This document shows, in pieces, positions 19,301-27,140 of a stretch of 64,000 bases of DNA. The translations under genes and the position numbers were made by a program. How positions within the stretch are numbered: the first letter of the stretch is position 1; each line of letters starts with the position of its first letter. The stretch covers positions 1-64,000 of the forward strand of contig NZ_JMIW01000006.1 in NCBI RefSeq assembly GCF_000715015.1, given 5' to 3'. The notes under the pieces are model-generated. The model was not told the origin of the DNA. It made no database searches and worked only from the letters and a program-made list of their open reading frames with translations. Source of the DNA: Erythrobacter longus (GTDB taxonomy: Bacteria; Pseudomonadota; Alphaproteobacteria; Sphingomonadales; Sphingomonadaceae).

Positions 19301-21249
19301 GTCACATTAAGCGTACCATCAAGGGTCAGATCGCCCCCAACGGTGAGCAGATCGCTTTCAGAAGCGACGCCTGGTGTGCCAAGATCAAAGTTGAGGAATG
19401 ACCCTTGCGAAAGGATCAATGAATCCAGGGACAATATATCAGCATCGCCCGCATTACCGGGGTTGATCGCCCCGCCACTGCCGACGATTGTATCGCCTGC
19501 ACTGCCGTTTCCGCCCAAGACACCGCCATCGCCCACGGTGATTGACCCCACGCCGCCTGCGTTGACGAACAATGTGCCCGAATTGAGAGCAACCGAGCCG
19601 ATACCGGTCGAAAGCGACGACAGGTTAAAGACACCGCCATCGACATTGACCTGTGCAAAATCAAACGCCTGAACAAAACTGGAATTTTCCGAAGAGCCGC
19701 TAAGGTTCAGGATATTGACTGCTGCCCCGTCCGCGCTGCCTTGGAGATCGCCTGTAACAGAAGCGCCAGCGATGACATTCAGAGTATTTGTGCCTGACCC
19801 TTCGAATTGGACGGCTTGGCTGGTGCCGGTGGTAGTGCTGGTTGCGCCCAAGGTGACGCTTGCATCCTGAGTGCCTGACATGCGGATACCATCGCCGTCC
19901 GCGCCAGCAATCGTGCCATTGTTGATGACCGTCCCGCCGGTTGCCGATTGGATACCATCATTGCCAAGGATTGAACCGGTCGCATTGTTGGTGATGATCG
20001 CGCCGATAGCGTCATCATTGACGAGGATACCATCTGCCCCGCCCTCGATTGTGCCAGAGTTTGTGATGACAGTATCGGTGGGCGCTGTGTCTTCGCTGAT
20101 GTCAATTCCACCCAAAAGGCGAACTGTGATTGTATCACCGTCGAGGCGGATGCCTTCATCGTCACCAATGATCATGCCGCCTTCTTCGTTGACGACAGTC
20201 ACACCGCTGCCACCGATCAAAATTCCAGCCTCGGACTGACCATTGATCGTACCCGCATTGGAGATGGTGACGCTGTGATCTGCGTGCGCGCCGTTGATCC
20301 GAATAGCGTTGCTTGCCCCGGTAATCATGCCGCCCGCTTCGTTCGTAATCGTCCCGCGCAATACGGCATCACTTTCGGAACGGATCGCTGCGTTTGACGA
20401 GTTATCGCGGGCAGCAGAGATTGTGCCGCTGTTGGTGACATCAACTTCGATGACGCAGTTGATCCGGTCATCCTCGCGGCAACCACGGTCTTCGCCGCCG
20501 CTTGAACCGGGGTCGCCGTTGAAATGCAATGCATCGGCGTCGCTGTCAGAGCCAGTGTTGGAAATGATCCCGGTGTTTACCAATCTGAACCGGGCAATCC
20601 CTTCTTCATCACCCACCGTACCCGACGATGGATCAGTACCCAGAAGCGAATCCACGCCAATCGTGGCCCCGCCAACGCTGGTGATGGTGCCATTATTCGT
20701 CAGTGAGTTAAGCTCACCATCGGCATCGCGGTCAAAATAGACAACCGCTTCGCTTGCCTCGCCGGTGCCTTCAATCAGGCCATCATTGGTAATAACGGCC
20801 GCATCGCCTTCGTAAAAGACGACCCCATCCACGCCCTGAAGCACGCCGGTCGAAGCGATGTTGATGATCACGTCATCTTCAGAGTTGTCGACAAAGATGA
20901 CAACATCCTCGTCATCGCCGTCATTGTTTATGTGCGTGCCCGCAAGGGTGATGACCGTCCCATCGTTGGTGTTGTCCTCAAGCTCGATATTGTCACCGCT
21001 GTTGACGGTTTGCGTGACGCCCACGGCTGAAGTTACCGTTTGACCGCCTGGGTTATCAACCGGCGTGTCATCGACGATCACAATTTGCGCATGAGCAGGG
21101 GCGGCAAACATACTCGCCAGCGCAATGCTCGACATTGATGCCCCCACGAACAGACCTGCAAGAGAACGCTGCGGTGCCTTATCTTTGCTGGATTGCGCTA
21201 CAAACTTGCCTGAACACTGGTCGCCAGCACGCGTTGCTTTGTCAGCCAT
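16357..21249 (-). CDS. Large autotransporter (type Va) with PATR-type repeats
   Basis: From ATG 21249 (MADKATRAG) the protein has 1630 residues; the frame extends to 21321, but GGGGAAGAGAG directly before 21249 is a good ribosome site. A long signal region (to AAPAHAQ) is followed by a beta-helical passenger rich in VTNSGTI-like repeats. It then has three copies of a module that begins GFGxGVYxLINYTGxLTDNG and carries an autotransporter-associated repeat (GGTLVLSGDNAYTG). A 12-strand barrel of about 280 residues ends in FARITIGF. The family secretes or displays its passenger on the cell surface. No protease or lyase motif is visible in the passenger. It is embedded between two alginate lyase genes, with possible operator halves about 115-150 bp upstream, so a role as a surface adhesin or scaffold during growth on alginate is a reasonable inference only. 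Confidence 0.9.
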   Translation of the reverse strand: MADKATRAGDQCSGKFVAQSSKDKAPQRSLAGLFVGASMSSIALASMFAAPAHAQIVIVDDTPVDNPGGQTVTSAVGVTQTVNSGDNIELEDNTNDGTVITLAGTHINNDGDDEDVVIFVDNSEDDVIINIASTGVLQGVDGVVFYEGDAAVITNDGLIEGTGEASEAVVYFDRDADGELNSLTNNGTITSVGGATIGVDSLLGTDPSSGTVGDEEGIARFRLVNTGIISNTGSDSDADALHFNGDPGSSGGEDRGCREDDRINCVIEVDVTNSGTISAARDNSSNAAIRSESDAVLRGTITNEAGGMITGASNAIRINGAHADHSVTISNAGTINGQSEAGILIGGSGVTVVNEEGGMIIGDDEGIRLDGDTITVRLLGGIDISEDTAPTDTVITNSGTIEGGADGILVNDDAIGAIITNNATGSILGNDGIQSATGGTVINNGTIAGADGDGIRMSGTQDASVTLGATSTTTGTSQAVQFEGSGTNTLNVIAGASVTGDLQGSADGAAVNILNLSGSSENSSFVQAFDFAQVNVDGGVFNLSSLSTGIGSVALNSGTLFVNAGGVGSITVGDGGVLGGNGSAGDTIVGSGGAINPGNAGDADILSLDSLILSQGSFLNFDLGTPGVASESDLLTVGGDLTLDGTLNVTDVGGFGLGVYTLINYTGTLTDNGLDVGSLPMGFEASQGEVQTAVGGQVNFVVTSLNTISDDLVLFFDGADVAGDGVIDGGAGVWDNVTNNFTNADGTVNSLWNGSFAVFGGEAGGVVTLQDAVETIGLQFLVDGYSIEAGEGGENGPASLVLVDDVSVVRVGSGISAEIDAPVTGDGGLEKVEGGTLVLSGDNAYTGATSVSGGTLQLDGSLVSDTSVGAGATLAGSGTAAGVTASDGATLAPGTNGTVGTLTTGDLVLGANTNLAFDLGAPDSAMGSDLIQVNGDLTLDGLLNASNAGGFGIGVYRLINYTGSLTDNGLLVDVLPEGFDAAQGTIQVTEAGQVNLIIDRAIPAIQFWDGGDLAGNGTIDGGSGSWTLADTNFTDANGAFNAAWNNNFAVFGGAAGGTVTVDDVIAFTGLQFVTDGYTIAAGSGALTIGQALTAVRVDPSLTATIGAPIGGAGGLNKLDEGTLVLDGDHTYTGDTVVDGGLLIVNGSIASAVTVNAGASLGGDGQLGGIDVTGTLTPGNSIGTLNVTGDISFAAGSVFEVEVLPDGSSDLVAATGDATITGGTVNVLAGGTDYSISTDYTILTTGGSVTGEFDGVTSNLAFLTPTLSYEDASVLLTLTRNDIDFAAAGVTANQIAVGEALDSQGGGALADSLINLDAASAAAAFDQLSGEVHASVRSVLTEDQRLVRNAVLSHIASDLSGGHIWGQAWGFTGSNDSDGNASGVDRDGFGMLLGADVGLGDNASLGIAASYQETDLELDAATRGVGTAQTLSVLAYIGVDALGLRIRAGGGYGTTDVSVDRSVAFANFTDTLASDYDGSVTFGFLEAGYPIELGGGQAEPYVGFNFGEANTDAFTEAGGAAALSFDDGGENSGAAILGMRFANSDEGAFQMRGNAGYQYGLREQEPRATARFDTGNAFTVAGAPQSQHGVFAQIEAGFELSQHSEISIAYDGFYGDKSQTHAGFARITIGF

Positions 21250-21363
21250 CTCTCTTCCCCTCATGTCCGGCCCGCCTTTTGGCTGGGCCCGGTGTCCTCG
21301 GGCATAAATCTTTGCACGCACCGAACGCGCGCTGCCCCTTCGGAGTGTTATGAAGGTTGTTCA

Positions 21364-21398
21364 GACCAATTCAACCCTTTTCATAATACCTGTTGGTA
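21364..21398. promoter_or_regulatory. Possible alginate operator halves upstream of the autotransporter
   Basis: GACCAATTCAACC (21364-21376) and the inverted repeat TACCTGTTGGTA (21387-21398) resemble the ACCAATTTGGTA pattern of the locus. The match is weaker than at the other sites. Confidence 0.25.
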
Positions 21399-21460
21399 AA
21401 TCCTGCATCGCACGACAACATATCGCCAACATTGGTTCAATCGTCCTTTGAGCGGCTCAC

Positions 21461-22990
21461 CTAATCATGGATATTTTCCAACCGATAGAATGTCGCTTGA
21501 TCAAAGTCGGTGGGGTCGCCTGTATTGTTCTGGGTGTAGACACCAGCCTTGAAATAGTTCCACTCGTCAATTGTGTCGTATCCGCTGTTCTCGGCGGCCA
21601 TATCGACGAAGTTGTGACCGATAATCTCACCGTCCTCATCGCCGCGGCGGATAATCACATCGATGCGTGAACCTGCATTGGTGATTTCATAAGAGAATAC
21701 TTCATCAAGCGCGATGCCATTGAAGGGGTCATCCCTCACCTCCGGCTGACTGTCCCGGTCGCCAACTTCAGGGCCGACGACCATGAAATAAATGTCGTCC
21801 CCGCCCCGGATTTCATGGGCGAAATAGATATATCCGCGATCATTCTCAGGGTATTTGCGATAATACAACCGGATGGGTTCATCGCTTGATGCGTGGATTT
21901 GTCCAAACACCATGCGGCCAATATGAAAATCGGTGCCCGAGGTGCTGACATGGTTGATCGCAAGGGTGCCTTTGAGCACGCCGCCGCGCCCGCCAATGGG
22001 CACGCCAGGATCGGGCTGGTAGCCCAGCACCCAATTGTTGCGATTGACGCCTTGCGTGCTGATACTGCGATCACCATTGCGCAGCATCTCGCGCAGCTCG
22101 GAACGGGTGAACCGCGAGTTGGCCGACGTCGTTGCCCCTGCAATCGTGGACCGGAAAGTCATGCCTCCATCGGGCGCGGTAAAGAAGAATTCATCGGAGA
22201 AACCTTCCAAATCGCGGTCTTGAGTGCGCTGCGCAAAACCATCGGATGGGTCAACGGCAGGCGTATCAAGCGCCCAATCAAGGAGCGTGAAATTGCGCCC
22301 GGGGGGGACCGATGGATCAAGCCCGAAAATGCGGGTGTCAAACGGCTGTGCAACAACAGGCGTTGGCGTGCCATCAGAGCATCCAAAAACCGCAGCTTCA
22401 ACAATTCCAAAGGGATTGCTATCCGAAGTGCTTTCCGCAGAAATCCGTACAAATCGCGCCGATGTATCGGTTACATCGAACCGCTCAAAACTAAGCGTAT
22501 CGCCCGATGACTCGAGACTTGCACCAAGGTTTGTAAAGTTGGTCCCGTCGCTCGACACATCAAGCGAGAATGTCGATCTGCGCACATCGCCCAGATGAAA
22601 TGCAAGGCCAACTTCGCGAACGAGAAACTCGGCTCCCAGATCAAGGGTCAGTGTCGCCGGAAGCGCGGATGCGCTCCAACGCGAATTTGCGCCAAGCCCA
22701 TCATCAATCGCATTGTCCGCCTCAAAGCCGCCAGCCGATGACTGGCTCGCCTCAGCCGATGAAATATTGAGGAAGTTCAAACCGTTGCACGATACAACAG
22801 GTGTCGGTGTCGGTGTAGGTGCGGGCGTCGCCGTAGCGCTTGGCATGGGCGACGGCGCCGAAGTAGCCGTTGGTGCAGGCGATCCGCCGCCCCCACCGCA
22901 AGCCGTGATGAGCATACAGGTCGAAAGAGCGACAAAGCCTGATGAAAGGGCATGACTGAAATTCGGCGGCCTAAAATGCAAAGGAAACAT
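21461..22990 (-). CDS. Surface lipoprotein alginate lyase: discoidin-like domain plus PL7
   Basis: The 509-residue protein has a lipoprotein signal with lipobox LITAC (Cys31), followed by a glycine run and an Ala/Pro/Thr linker. An F5/8 type C (CBM32-like) domain spans about residues 68-205 (ASQSSAGGFEADNAIDDG, RFVRISAES). A PL7 catalytic domain runs from about 215 to the end, with TRSELREML, MVFGQIHAS and NYFKAGVYTQN. It is likely anchored in the outer membrane and uses the discoidin-like domain to hold alginate or other wall glycans. It differs from the soluble PL7 at 15220 in anchoring and domain make-up. A near-palindromic candidate operator lies 64-80 bp upstream. Confidence 0.93.
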   Translation of the reverse strand: MFPLHFRPPNFSHALSSGFVALSTCMLITACGGGGGSPAPTATSAPSPMPSATATPAPTPTPTPVVSCNGLNFLNISSAEASQSSAGGFEADNAIDDGLGANSRWSASALPATLTLDLGAEFLVREVGLAFHLGDVRRSTFSLDVSSDGTNFTNLGASLESSGDTLSFERFDVTDTSARFVRISAESTSDSNPFGIVEAAVFGCSDGTPTPVVAQPFDTRIFGLDPSVPPGRNFTLLDWALDTPAVDPSDGFAQRTQDRDLEGFSDEFFFTAPDGGMTFRSTIAGATTSANSRFTRSELREMLRNGDRSISTQGVNRNNWVLGYQPDPGVPIGGRGGVLKGTLAINHVSTSGTDFHIGRMVFGQIHASSDEPIRLYYRKYPENDRGYIYFAHEIRGGDDIYFMVVGPEVGDRDSQPEVRDDPFNGIALDEVFSYEITNAGSRIDVIIRRGDEDGEIIGHNFVDMAAENSGYDTIDEWNYFKAGVYTQNNTGDPTDFDQATFYRLENIHD

Positions 22991-23338
22991 CCTTCATCCA
23001 GTGTGATGAGCCCATTGGTACGTAAAGCTGGCAAGAAAGCAACCAAGTTGCATGCCAAATTGGTATGACAGTTTTTGCCGTCACACTTGGAAACCGCACC
23101 ATTTGCGCCGCCCGCCGATAACGGTCGAGCAATGAAGGCTGCAATGCTCTGGCTGAGCAGGAAACGTATGGCTGGGCAGGAATCGCCAGGTTCGCGCAGC
23201 ATTCTCAGCTTGCCCAAAAACTGTTCCCGGGCTTAGGCATTCAAAACAAGAGTTGCGCTTTGCCAATTCATTGGCCAGCATATCGGCAACGGTCGCAGTG
23301 TTAGGAATGCCAGCGATTTGGGTTGGCGGGGGAAATGC
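22991..23338. promoter_or_regulatory. Control region between the PL7 lipoprotein and the TIR gene
   Basis: This stretch of about 350 bp has no convincing gene. Its left end carries the best copy of the candidate alginate operator: GCCAAATTGGTATGAC at 23054-23069, whose complement reads GTCATACCAATTTGGC. The right part must hold the promoter of the TIR gene, but no clear motif was identified. Confidence 0.5.
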
Positions 23339-25294
23339 GTGAGCGGCAACAATTCCACTCCAGAAGGTTTGGCCTCGATTTTCGTGAGCTATTCGCGCGC
23401 TGACCGCGAGGATGTCCTGCCGATCATCGACGCGCTGAGTGAGCGCGGACATCGGGTCTGGTGGGATGGTTTGCTCGAAGGAGGCGACCGCTTCTCTCAG
23501 GTAACTGAAACGGCGCTTGAGACGAGCGACGTTGTCCTGGTGGTGTGGACCCAAACTTCGATCAATTCAGATTGGGTGCGCGATGAAGCCACCCGTGGCC
23601 GCGACCGGGGGCGGATGTTGTCGGTCTCGCTCGACGGAACACAGCCGCCGCTCGGCTTTCGGCAAATCCAGTATATCGACCTTACCGGCAGCGGTAGTGC
23701 TGCCAAACGGGCGCGCTTTGCCGATGTGGTCGCGGCATTGGACAAAGTCGAAGAGAGGGCAGGCGGAGAGCCAATTTTTGCAGCGTCACATGTGGCCAGT
23801 GGCACCAGCGGACTGTCCCGGCGCGCCGCAATCGCCCTTGGAGGGGGAGGCATTCTCGCTGCCGGAGCGGGCCTTGCGTTATGGCAAAGCGGAGCGTTCA
23901 GTGCTGGAGGCACGCCGGGTAGCCTTGCGGTAATTACTTTTGAGGACCTCACCGGAAATGCCTCACGCGGTTATCTGTCAGCAGGCCTATCAGAGGAGCT
24001 GCGCGCAATCCTGAGCCGCAATCGACAGCTGGCCGTCGCTGCGCAAACGTCTTCGGACAAGTTCAAGGACAGCGATCAAACCGCCAGCGAAATTGCAGCA
24101 ACGCTTGGCGTTCAGCACGTGCTCGAAGGCAGCGTGCGCAGCGAAGGCGAAGAATTGCGAGTGACGGCGCGGCTGATCGACGGGCAAAGCGATCTTGACG
24201 TGTGGTCAGACGTTTTCACGAGCCAGATCGACAACGTTCTATCCGTCCAGAACAGGATCGCGACTTTGGTCGTCGATTCGCTCCTTGCCAGCTTTTCCGC
24301 AGGCGAAATCGCAGGCGCAGAACGGATCGGCGGGACCAAAAACGCGCAGGCGCTTGATCATTATCTTCGCGGGATCGGCCTCTATCAACAGGTCAGTTCA
24401 AAAGAAGAGACAGACCGGGCCGCGCTTGCCGCGCTTGATGAAGCGATCGCAGTCGATCCACAATATGCCGCCGCGCACGCATTCCGGTCGCGCGTATTGA
24501 CCGCTTTGGGCAATCGCTATGCGAGCGGCAGTGAGCTTGCATCCTATTACGAACAAGCGATGGAGGCGGCGCGAACATCGATTGAGCTGGAGCCCGATCT
24601 TGCCCAAGGGTATGATTCGCTGGGCTCTGTGCTGGCCAATGGAAAGCTCGATCTTGCCTCTGCACGCCAACCTTATCAGCGCAGTTTCGAACTTGGGTAT
24701 GGCAATGCCGATATTCTCACAGGATACACCTTCTTCGCTTCTTACATCGGCGATTTCGAAGGCGGACGCGATGCAATTGAGCGGGCCGAAAGGCTTGATC
24801 CCCTTAATGGCGGAGTGTTTCGGGCAGATGCCGTTCTGGAATTCGCCGCACGCGACTATCCCGCGGCTACCCGCGCAGCGCAAAGAGCGCTCGCGCTCAA
24901 TGAGGAGATTAGCATCGCCAACCGCATTCTTGGCGATATTGCGCGGTTCGATGGCCGCATTGATGATGCGCGCGCGCTTTACGAACGCGAACCCAGCACA
25001 CTTTCGCGCTTGCCAAGCCTGGCAATCCTTGAGGCGCAGGACGGCAACCGCGAGGCTGCCGATCAAGCTTTTGCCGAAATGGTTGAACGCTTCGGCGACA
25101 ACAGCCTCTATCAACAAGCGCAGGTTCTGGCTCAATGGGGTCAGGGGGGCGAGGCTATTGCCGCTTTGGAAAAGGCTTTGGCTTTTGGGGATGCGGGGCT
25201 AGTCCTGTCACGATCAGACCAGAACCTTGATCCCATTCGACAGGATCAAGCCTTTGAGTCTATACAGAAGCGGCTCGGATTTGAGTTAGGATAA
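23339..25294 (+). CDS. TIR domain - membrane helix - TolB_N/FlgO-like domain - TPR protein
   Basis: From GTG 23339 the protein has 651 residues; the frame starts with TTG at 23318, but GGCGGGGG precedes the GTG. Residues 12-130 form a TIR domain (SIFVSYSRADRED, GHRVWWDG, SDVVLVVWT). SDWVRDEA supplies a W-x-x-x-E glutamate in the position of the NADase glutamate of active TIRs. A single membrane helix (IALGGGGILAAGAGLAL) follows near 165-185. Next is a FlgO/TolB-N-like domain (LAVITFEDLTGN, GLSEEL, LGVQHVLEGSVRSEG) and then at least six TPR-like helix pairs. Bacterial TIRs are often NAD-consuming effectors or scaffolds. Similar TIR-TPR proteins occur in many sphingomonads with no proven role. 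It lies upstream of the small lipoprotein, protease and SLOG-SLATT genes. Confidence 0.85.
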   Translation: MSGNNSTPEGLASIFVSYSRADREDVLPIIDALSERGHRVWWDGLLEGGDRFSQVTETALETSDVVLVVWTQTSINSDWVRDEATRGRDRGRMLSVSLDGTQPPLGFRQIQYIDLTGSGSAAKRARFADVVAALDKVEERAGGEPIFAASHVASGTSGLSRRAAIALGGGGILAAGAGLALWQSGAFSAGGTPGSLAVITFEDLTGNASRGYLSAGLSEELRAILSRNRQLAVAAQTSSDKFKDSDQTASEIAATLGVQHVLEGSVRSEGEELRVTARLIDGQSDLDVWSDVFTSQIDNVLSVQNRIATLVVDSLLASFSAGEIAGAERIGGTKNAQALDHYLRGIGLYQQVSSKEETDRAALAALDEAIAVDPQYAAAHAFRSRVLTALGNRYASGSELASYYEQAMEAARTSIELEPDLAQGYDSLGSVLANGKLDLASARQPYQRSFELGYGNADILTGYTFFASYIGDFEGGRDAIERAERLDPLNGGVFRADAVLEFAARDYPAATRAAQRALALNEEISIANRILGDIARFDGRIDDARALYEREPSTLSRLPSLAILEAQDGNREAADQAFAEMVERFGDNSLYQQAQVLAQWGQGGEAIAALEKALAFGDAGLVLSRSDQNLDPIRQDQAFESIQKRLGFELG

Positions 25295-25308
25295 ACAAGG
25301 GGCAAATT

Positions 25309-25545
25309 ATGAGAAAACACGTTGCAATTGGATCGGCTTTTGCGGTTGCGCTTGGACTTGCGGCCTGCACGCCGCCTGCGGAAAGTGAAGGTGCAACTGA
25401 AGAAGCGGCGGAAGCTGTTGAAGCAGCGGACGCGGACGCAGTAGCCGATGGCACCATGACAGGAGAAGCCAGCGCCGAAGAGGCAGAAGGCGAAGGTAGC
25501 GATGCTACTGGAACCGACCAAGATGGCAATCCAATCCACGACTGA
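25309..25545 (+). CDS. Small acidic lipoprotein
   Basis: The 78-residue protein has a signal sequence ending in a lipobox (GLAAC, Cys20), followed by a very acidic, Glu/Ala-rich tail without predicted fold (EEAAEAVEAADADAVADG) that ends TDQDGNPIHD. It starts 14 bases after the TIR gene stop, and its ATG has AAGGGG-type purines upstream. The last 44 bases overlap the start of the protease gene in another frame. No family is recognised. It could be a periplasmic partner or a decoy for the protease, but nothing in the sequence shows this. Confidence 0.75.
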   Translation: MRKHVAIGSAFAVALGLAACTPPAESEGATEEAAEAVEAADADAVADGTMTGEASAEEAEGEGSDATGTDQDGNPIHD

Positions 25546-27022
25546 TCACACGCAAACAGCAGTCAGGCCCGTAAGCACTTGTCTTTCGGGCCTGCTGGTG
25601 TTTTTAGCGGCGTGTCTGAGCGCGTTCTTGGCGGCGCCCGTGCAGGCACAATCCCCCCTTTCTCCCGAGCAGAGTTACGAACGCATTGTCGGCGAACTCT
25701 ATCCGGATGAGATCGCTCCTTTCTACGATTTCTATGCAGAATTGGACGTTTACGACCGGTACGCATTGGCGCGCGTGATCGGACATCTTGACGAAGGCGA
25801 ACGGGGAATGTTCGCACAGCTACTGGTCGAAACTGATCGGCCGACCGCAATCAAGACATTGCGATTGTTCGCTGGATACGATGATCAGCAACTTGGCCGC
25901 GTGACGGCTTTGCTGAAAGAGCGGGAATATGATCGCTGGCAAGCCATTCCGGTCCTTGTTCGTGCTGAAAGCTACGCCAATGCGCGCGATATGTTGCTGG
26001 GACGCGATGCGGGCAACCCTTGCAAGTTCTTTTCCGATGGCAATCCCATTGGTGATGGTACCGACCCCGATGCGTCCGCCGTGCGCTATTGCAGCGATGC
26101 CGAGAAACAATTTCTAGAGACCTTTTTCCGCGGGGATACCGGCTATGTCAGCAGGGGTTTACTCGCTCTTGAGGGAGAAATCCCGTGGCAGGCGCAGTTT
26201 TCGCTGCACGGCGCAAGCACCAGCGCATATTACAAGCGCAGCGAGCGCGACGCGCAAATTGAACGGTTCGGACGCGAGCTCAAAGACTGGGAAATCAACC
26301 ACACTTGCGGCGCGGTTTATCTGGGCGCGAAGTTCCTGCTAACCGCTGCGCACTGCATCGGGAACCTTGAAGACGCAAAGTTTTTTGCCGGGCGCCGGGT
26401 TCATCTTGGATCGATCAATATCAACGGTCGGCGCAACCTGTTCGAAATCAGGAATGTGTTGGTCCATGGCGACTTTCGAAGCGACACGCTTCAGCACGAT
26501 ATCGCCCTCATTCAGCTGAACGCCGTGCCAACTGGATTTGGCAGTCGTCTGCGTTCGGTCAAACCAGCGCGCACCCCGGCACAGCCTTCAGGCAGCGTTC
26601 CACTGCTCCTCAGCGGTTGGGGCTACAACAAGCCCGCAACCAGTTCGAGCAACATTTTCGCGCTGGATGGACAGCGGCAAACTCCGGCGCAACCCTCCCT
26701 TTTGAAAGGCGAGGTATGGGTTCAGAAAAACTCGGTTTGCAGGTACAATCGCCACTTCATCCGCCGCCAAATTCAGCTTTCCCCTGGTCAGATTTGCGTA
26801 GGCTCCCCTACTGGGATCGACAGTTGCCGGGGGGATAGCGGTGGCCCACTGGTCGACACGCGCACAGAAACCCTGATCGGACTGGTTTCGGGAAGCGCTG
26901 GATGCGGGCTGACCAACACACCGTCGATTTTTACAGACGTTGGATATTACCGTGATTGGATCGACCGAGCGAAAGCTTCTGCCCCGAGCATGCGCGCTAA
27001 CCGCAAACACCTTTTTCGGTAG
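25502..27022 (+). CDS. Secreted trypsin-like serine protease (S1) with an N-terminal helical domain
   Basis: The 506-residue protein starts at ATG 25502 (GAAGG just before it), inside the lipoprotein gene; a second ATG lies at 25523. A signal segment (LSGLLVFLAACLSAFLAAPVQAQ) leads to a helical region of about 180 residues of unknown fold. A chymotrypsin-fold domain follows: TCGAVYLGAKFLLTAAHC with the catalytic His, QHDIALIQL with the Asp, and DSCRGDSGGPLV with the Ser. Paired cysteines suggest disulfides, so it acts in the periplasm or outside. The specificity-pocket residue just before the RGDSGG motif is Asp (IDSCRGDSGG), which favours cleavage after Arg/Lys. Its linkage to TIR and SLOG-SLATT genes is unusual. 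Confidence 0.9.
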   Translation: MLLEPTKMAIQSTTDHTQTAVRPVSTCLSGLLVFLAACLSAFLAAPVQAQSPLSPEQSYERIVGELYPDEIAPFYDFYAELDVYDRYALARVIGHLDEGERGMFAQLLVETDRPTAIKTLRLFAGYDDQQLGRVTALLKEREYDRWQAIPVLVRAESYANARDMLLGRDAGNPCKFFSDGNPIGDGTDPDASAVRYCSDAEKQFLETFFRGDTGYVSRGLLALEGEIPWQAQFSLHGASTSAYYKRSERDAQIERFGRELKDWEINHTCGAVYLGAKFLLTAAHCIGNLEDAKFFAGRRVHLGSININGRRNLFEIRNVLVHGDFRSDTLQHDIALIQLNAVPTGFGSRLRSVKPARTPAQPSGSVPLLLSGWGYNKPATSSSNIFALDGQRQTPAQPSLLKGEVWVQKNSVCRYNRHFIRRQIQLSPGQICVGSPTGIDSCRGDSGGPLVDTRTETLIGLVSGSAGCGLTNTPSIFTDVGYYRDWIDRAKASAPSMRANRKHLFR

Positions 27023-27096
27023 ACCGCCGATTTCAACTGGGTTTTGCAGTTGTGCTTGATCTTTCCCATGGATAGCATGAGATCAACGCGTTGCCG

Positions 27097-27127
27097 GCGG
27101 GGGGTGTATTGAGCGGGGGTGTATTGA
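27097..27127. repeat. Two direct repeats before the SLOG-SLATT gene
   Basis: GCGGGGGGTGTATTGA (27097-27112) is followed at once by GCGGGGGTGTATTGA (27113-27127). It lies 14 bases before the GTG start of the next gene and may influence translation there. Confidence 0.6.
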
Positions 27128-27140
27128 AATTTCAACCAAA

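Noticed and set aside
16357..21249. Regular repeats considered as a CRISPR array
   Set aside because: The repeats are protein-coding modules of an autotransporter, far too long and diverged, and there are no cas genes.
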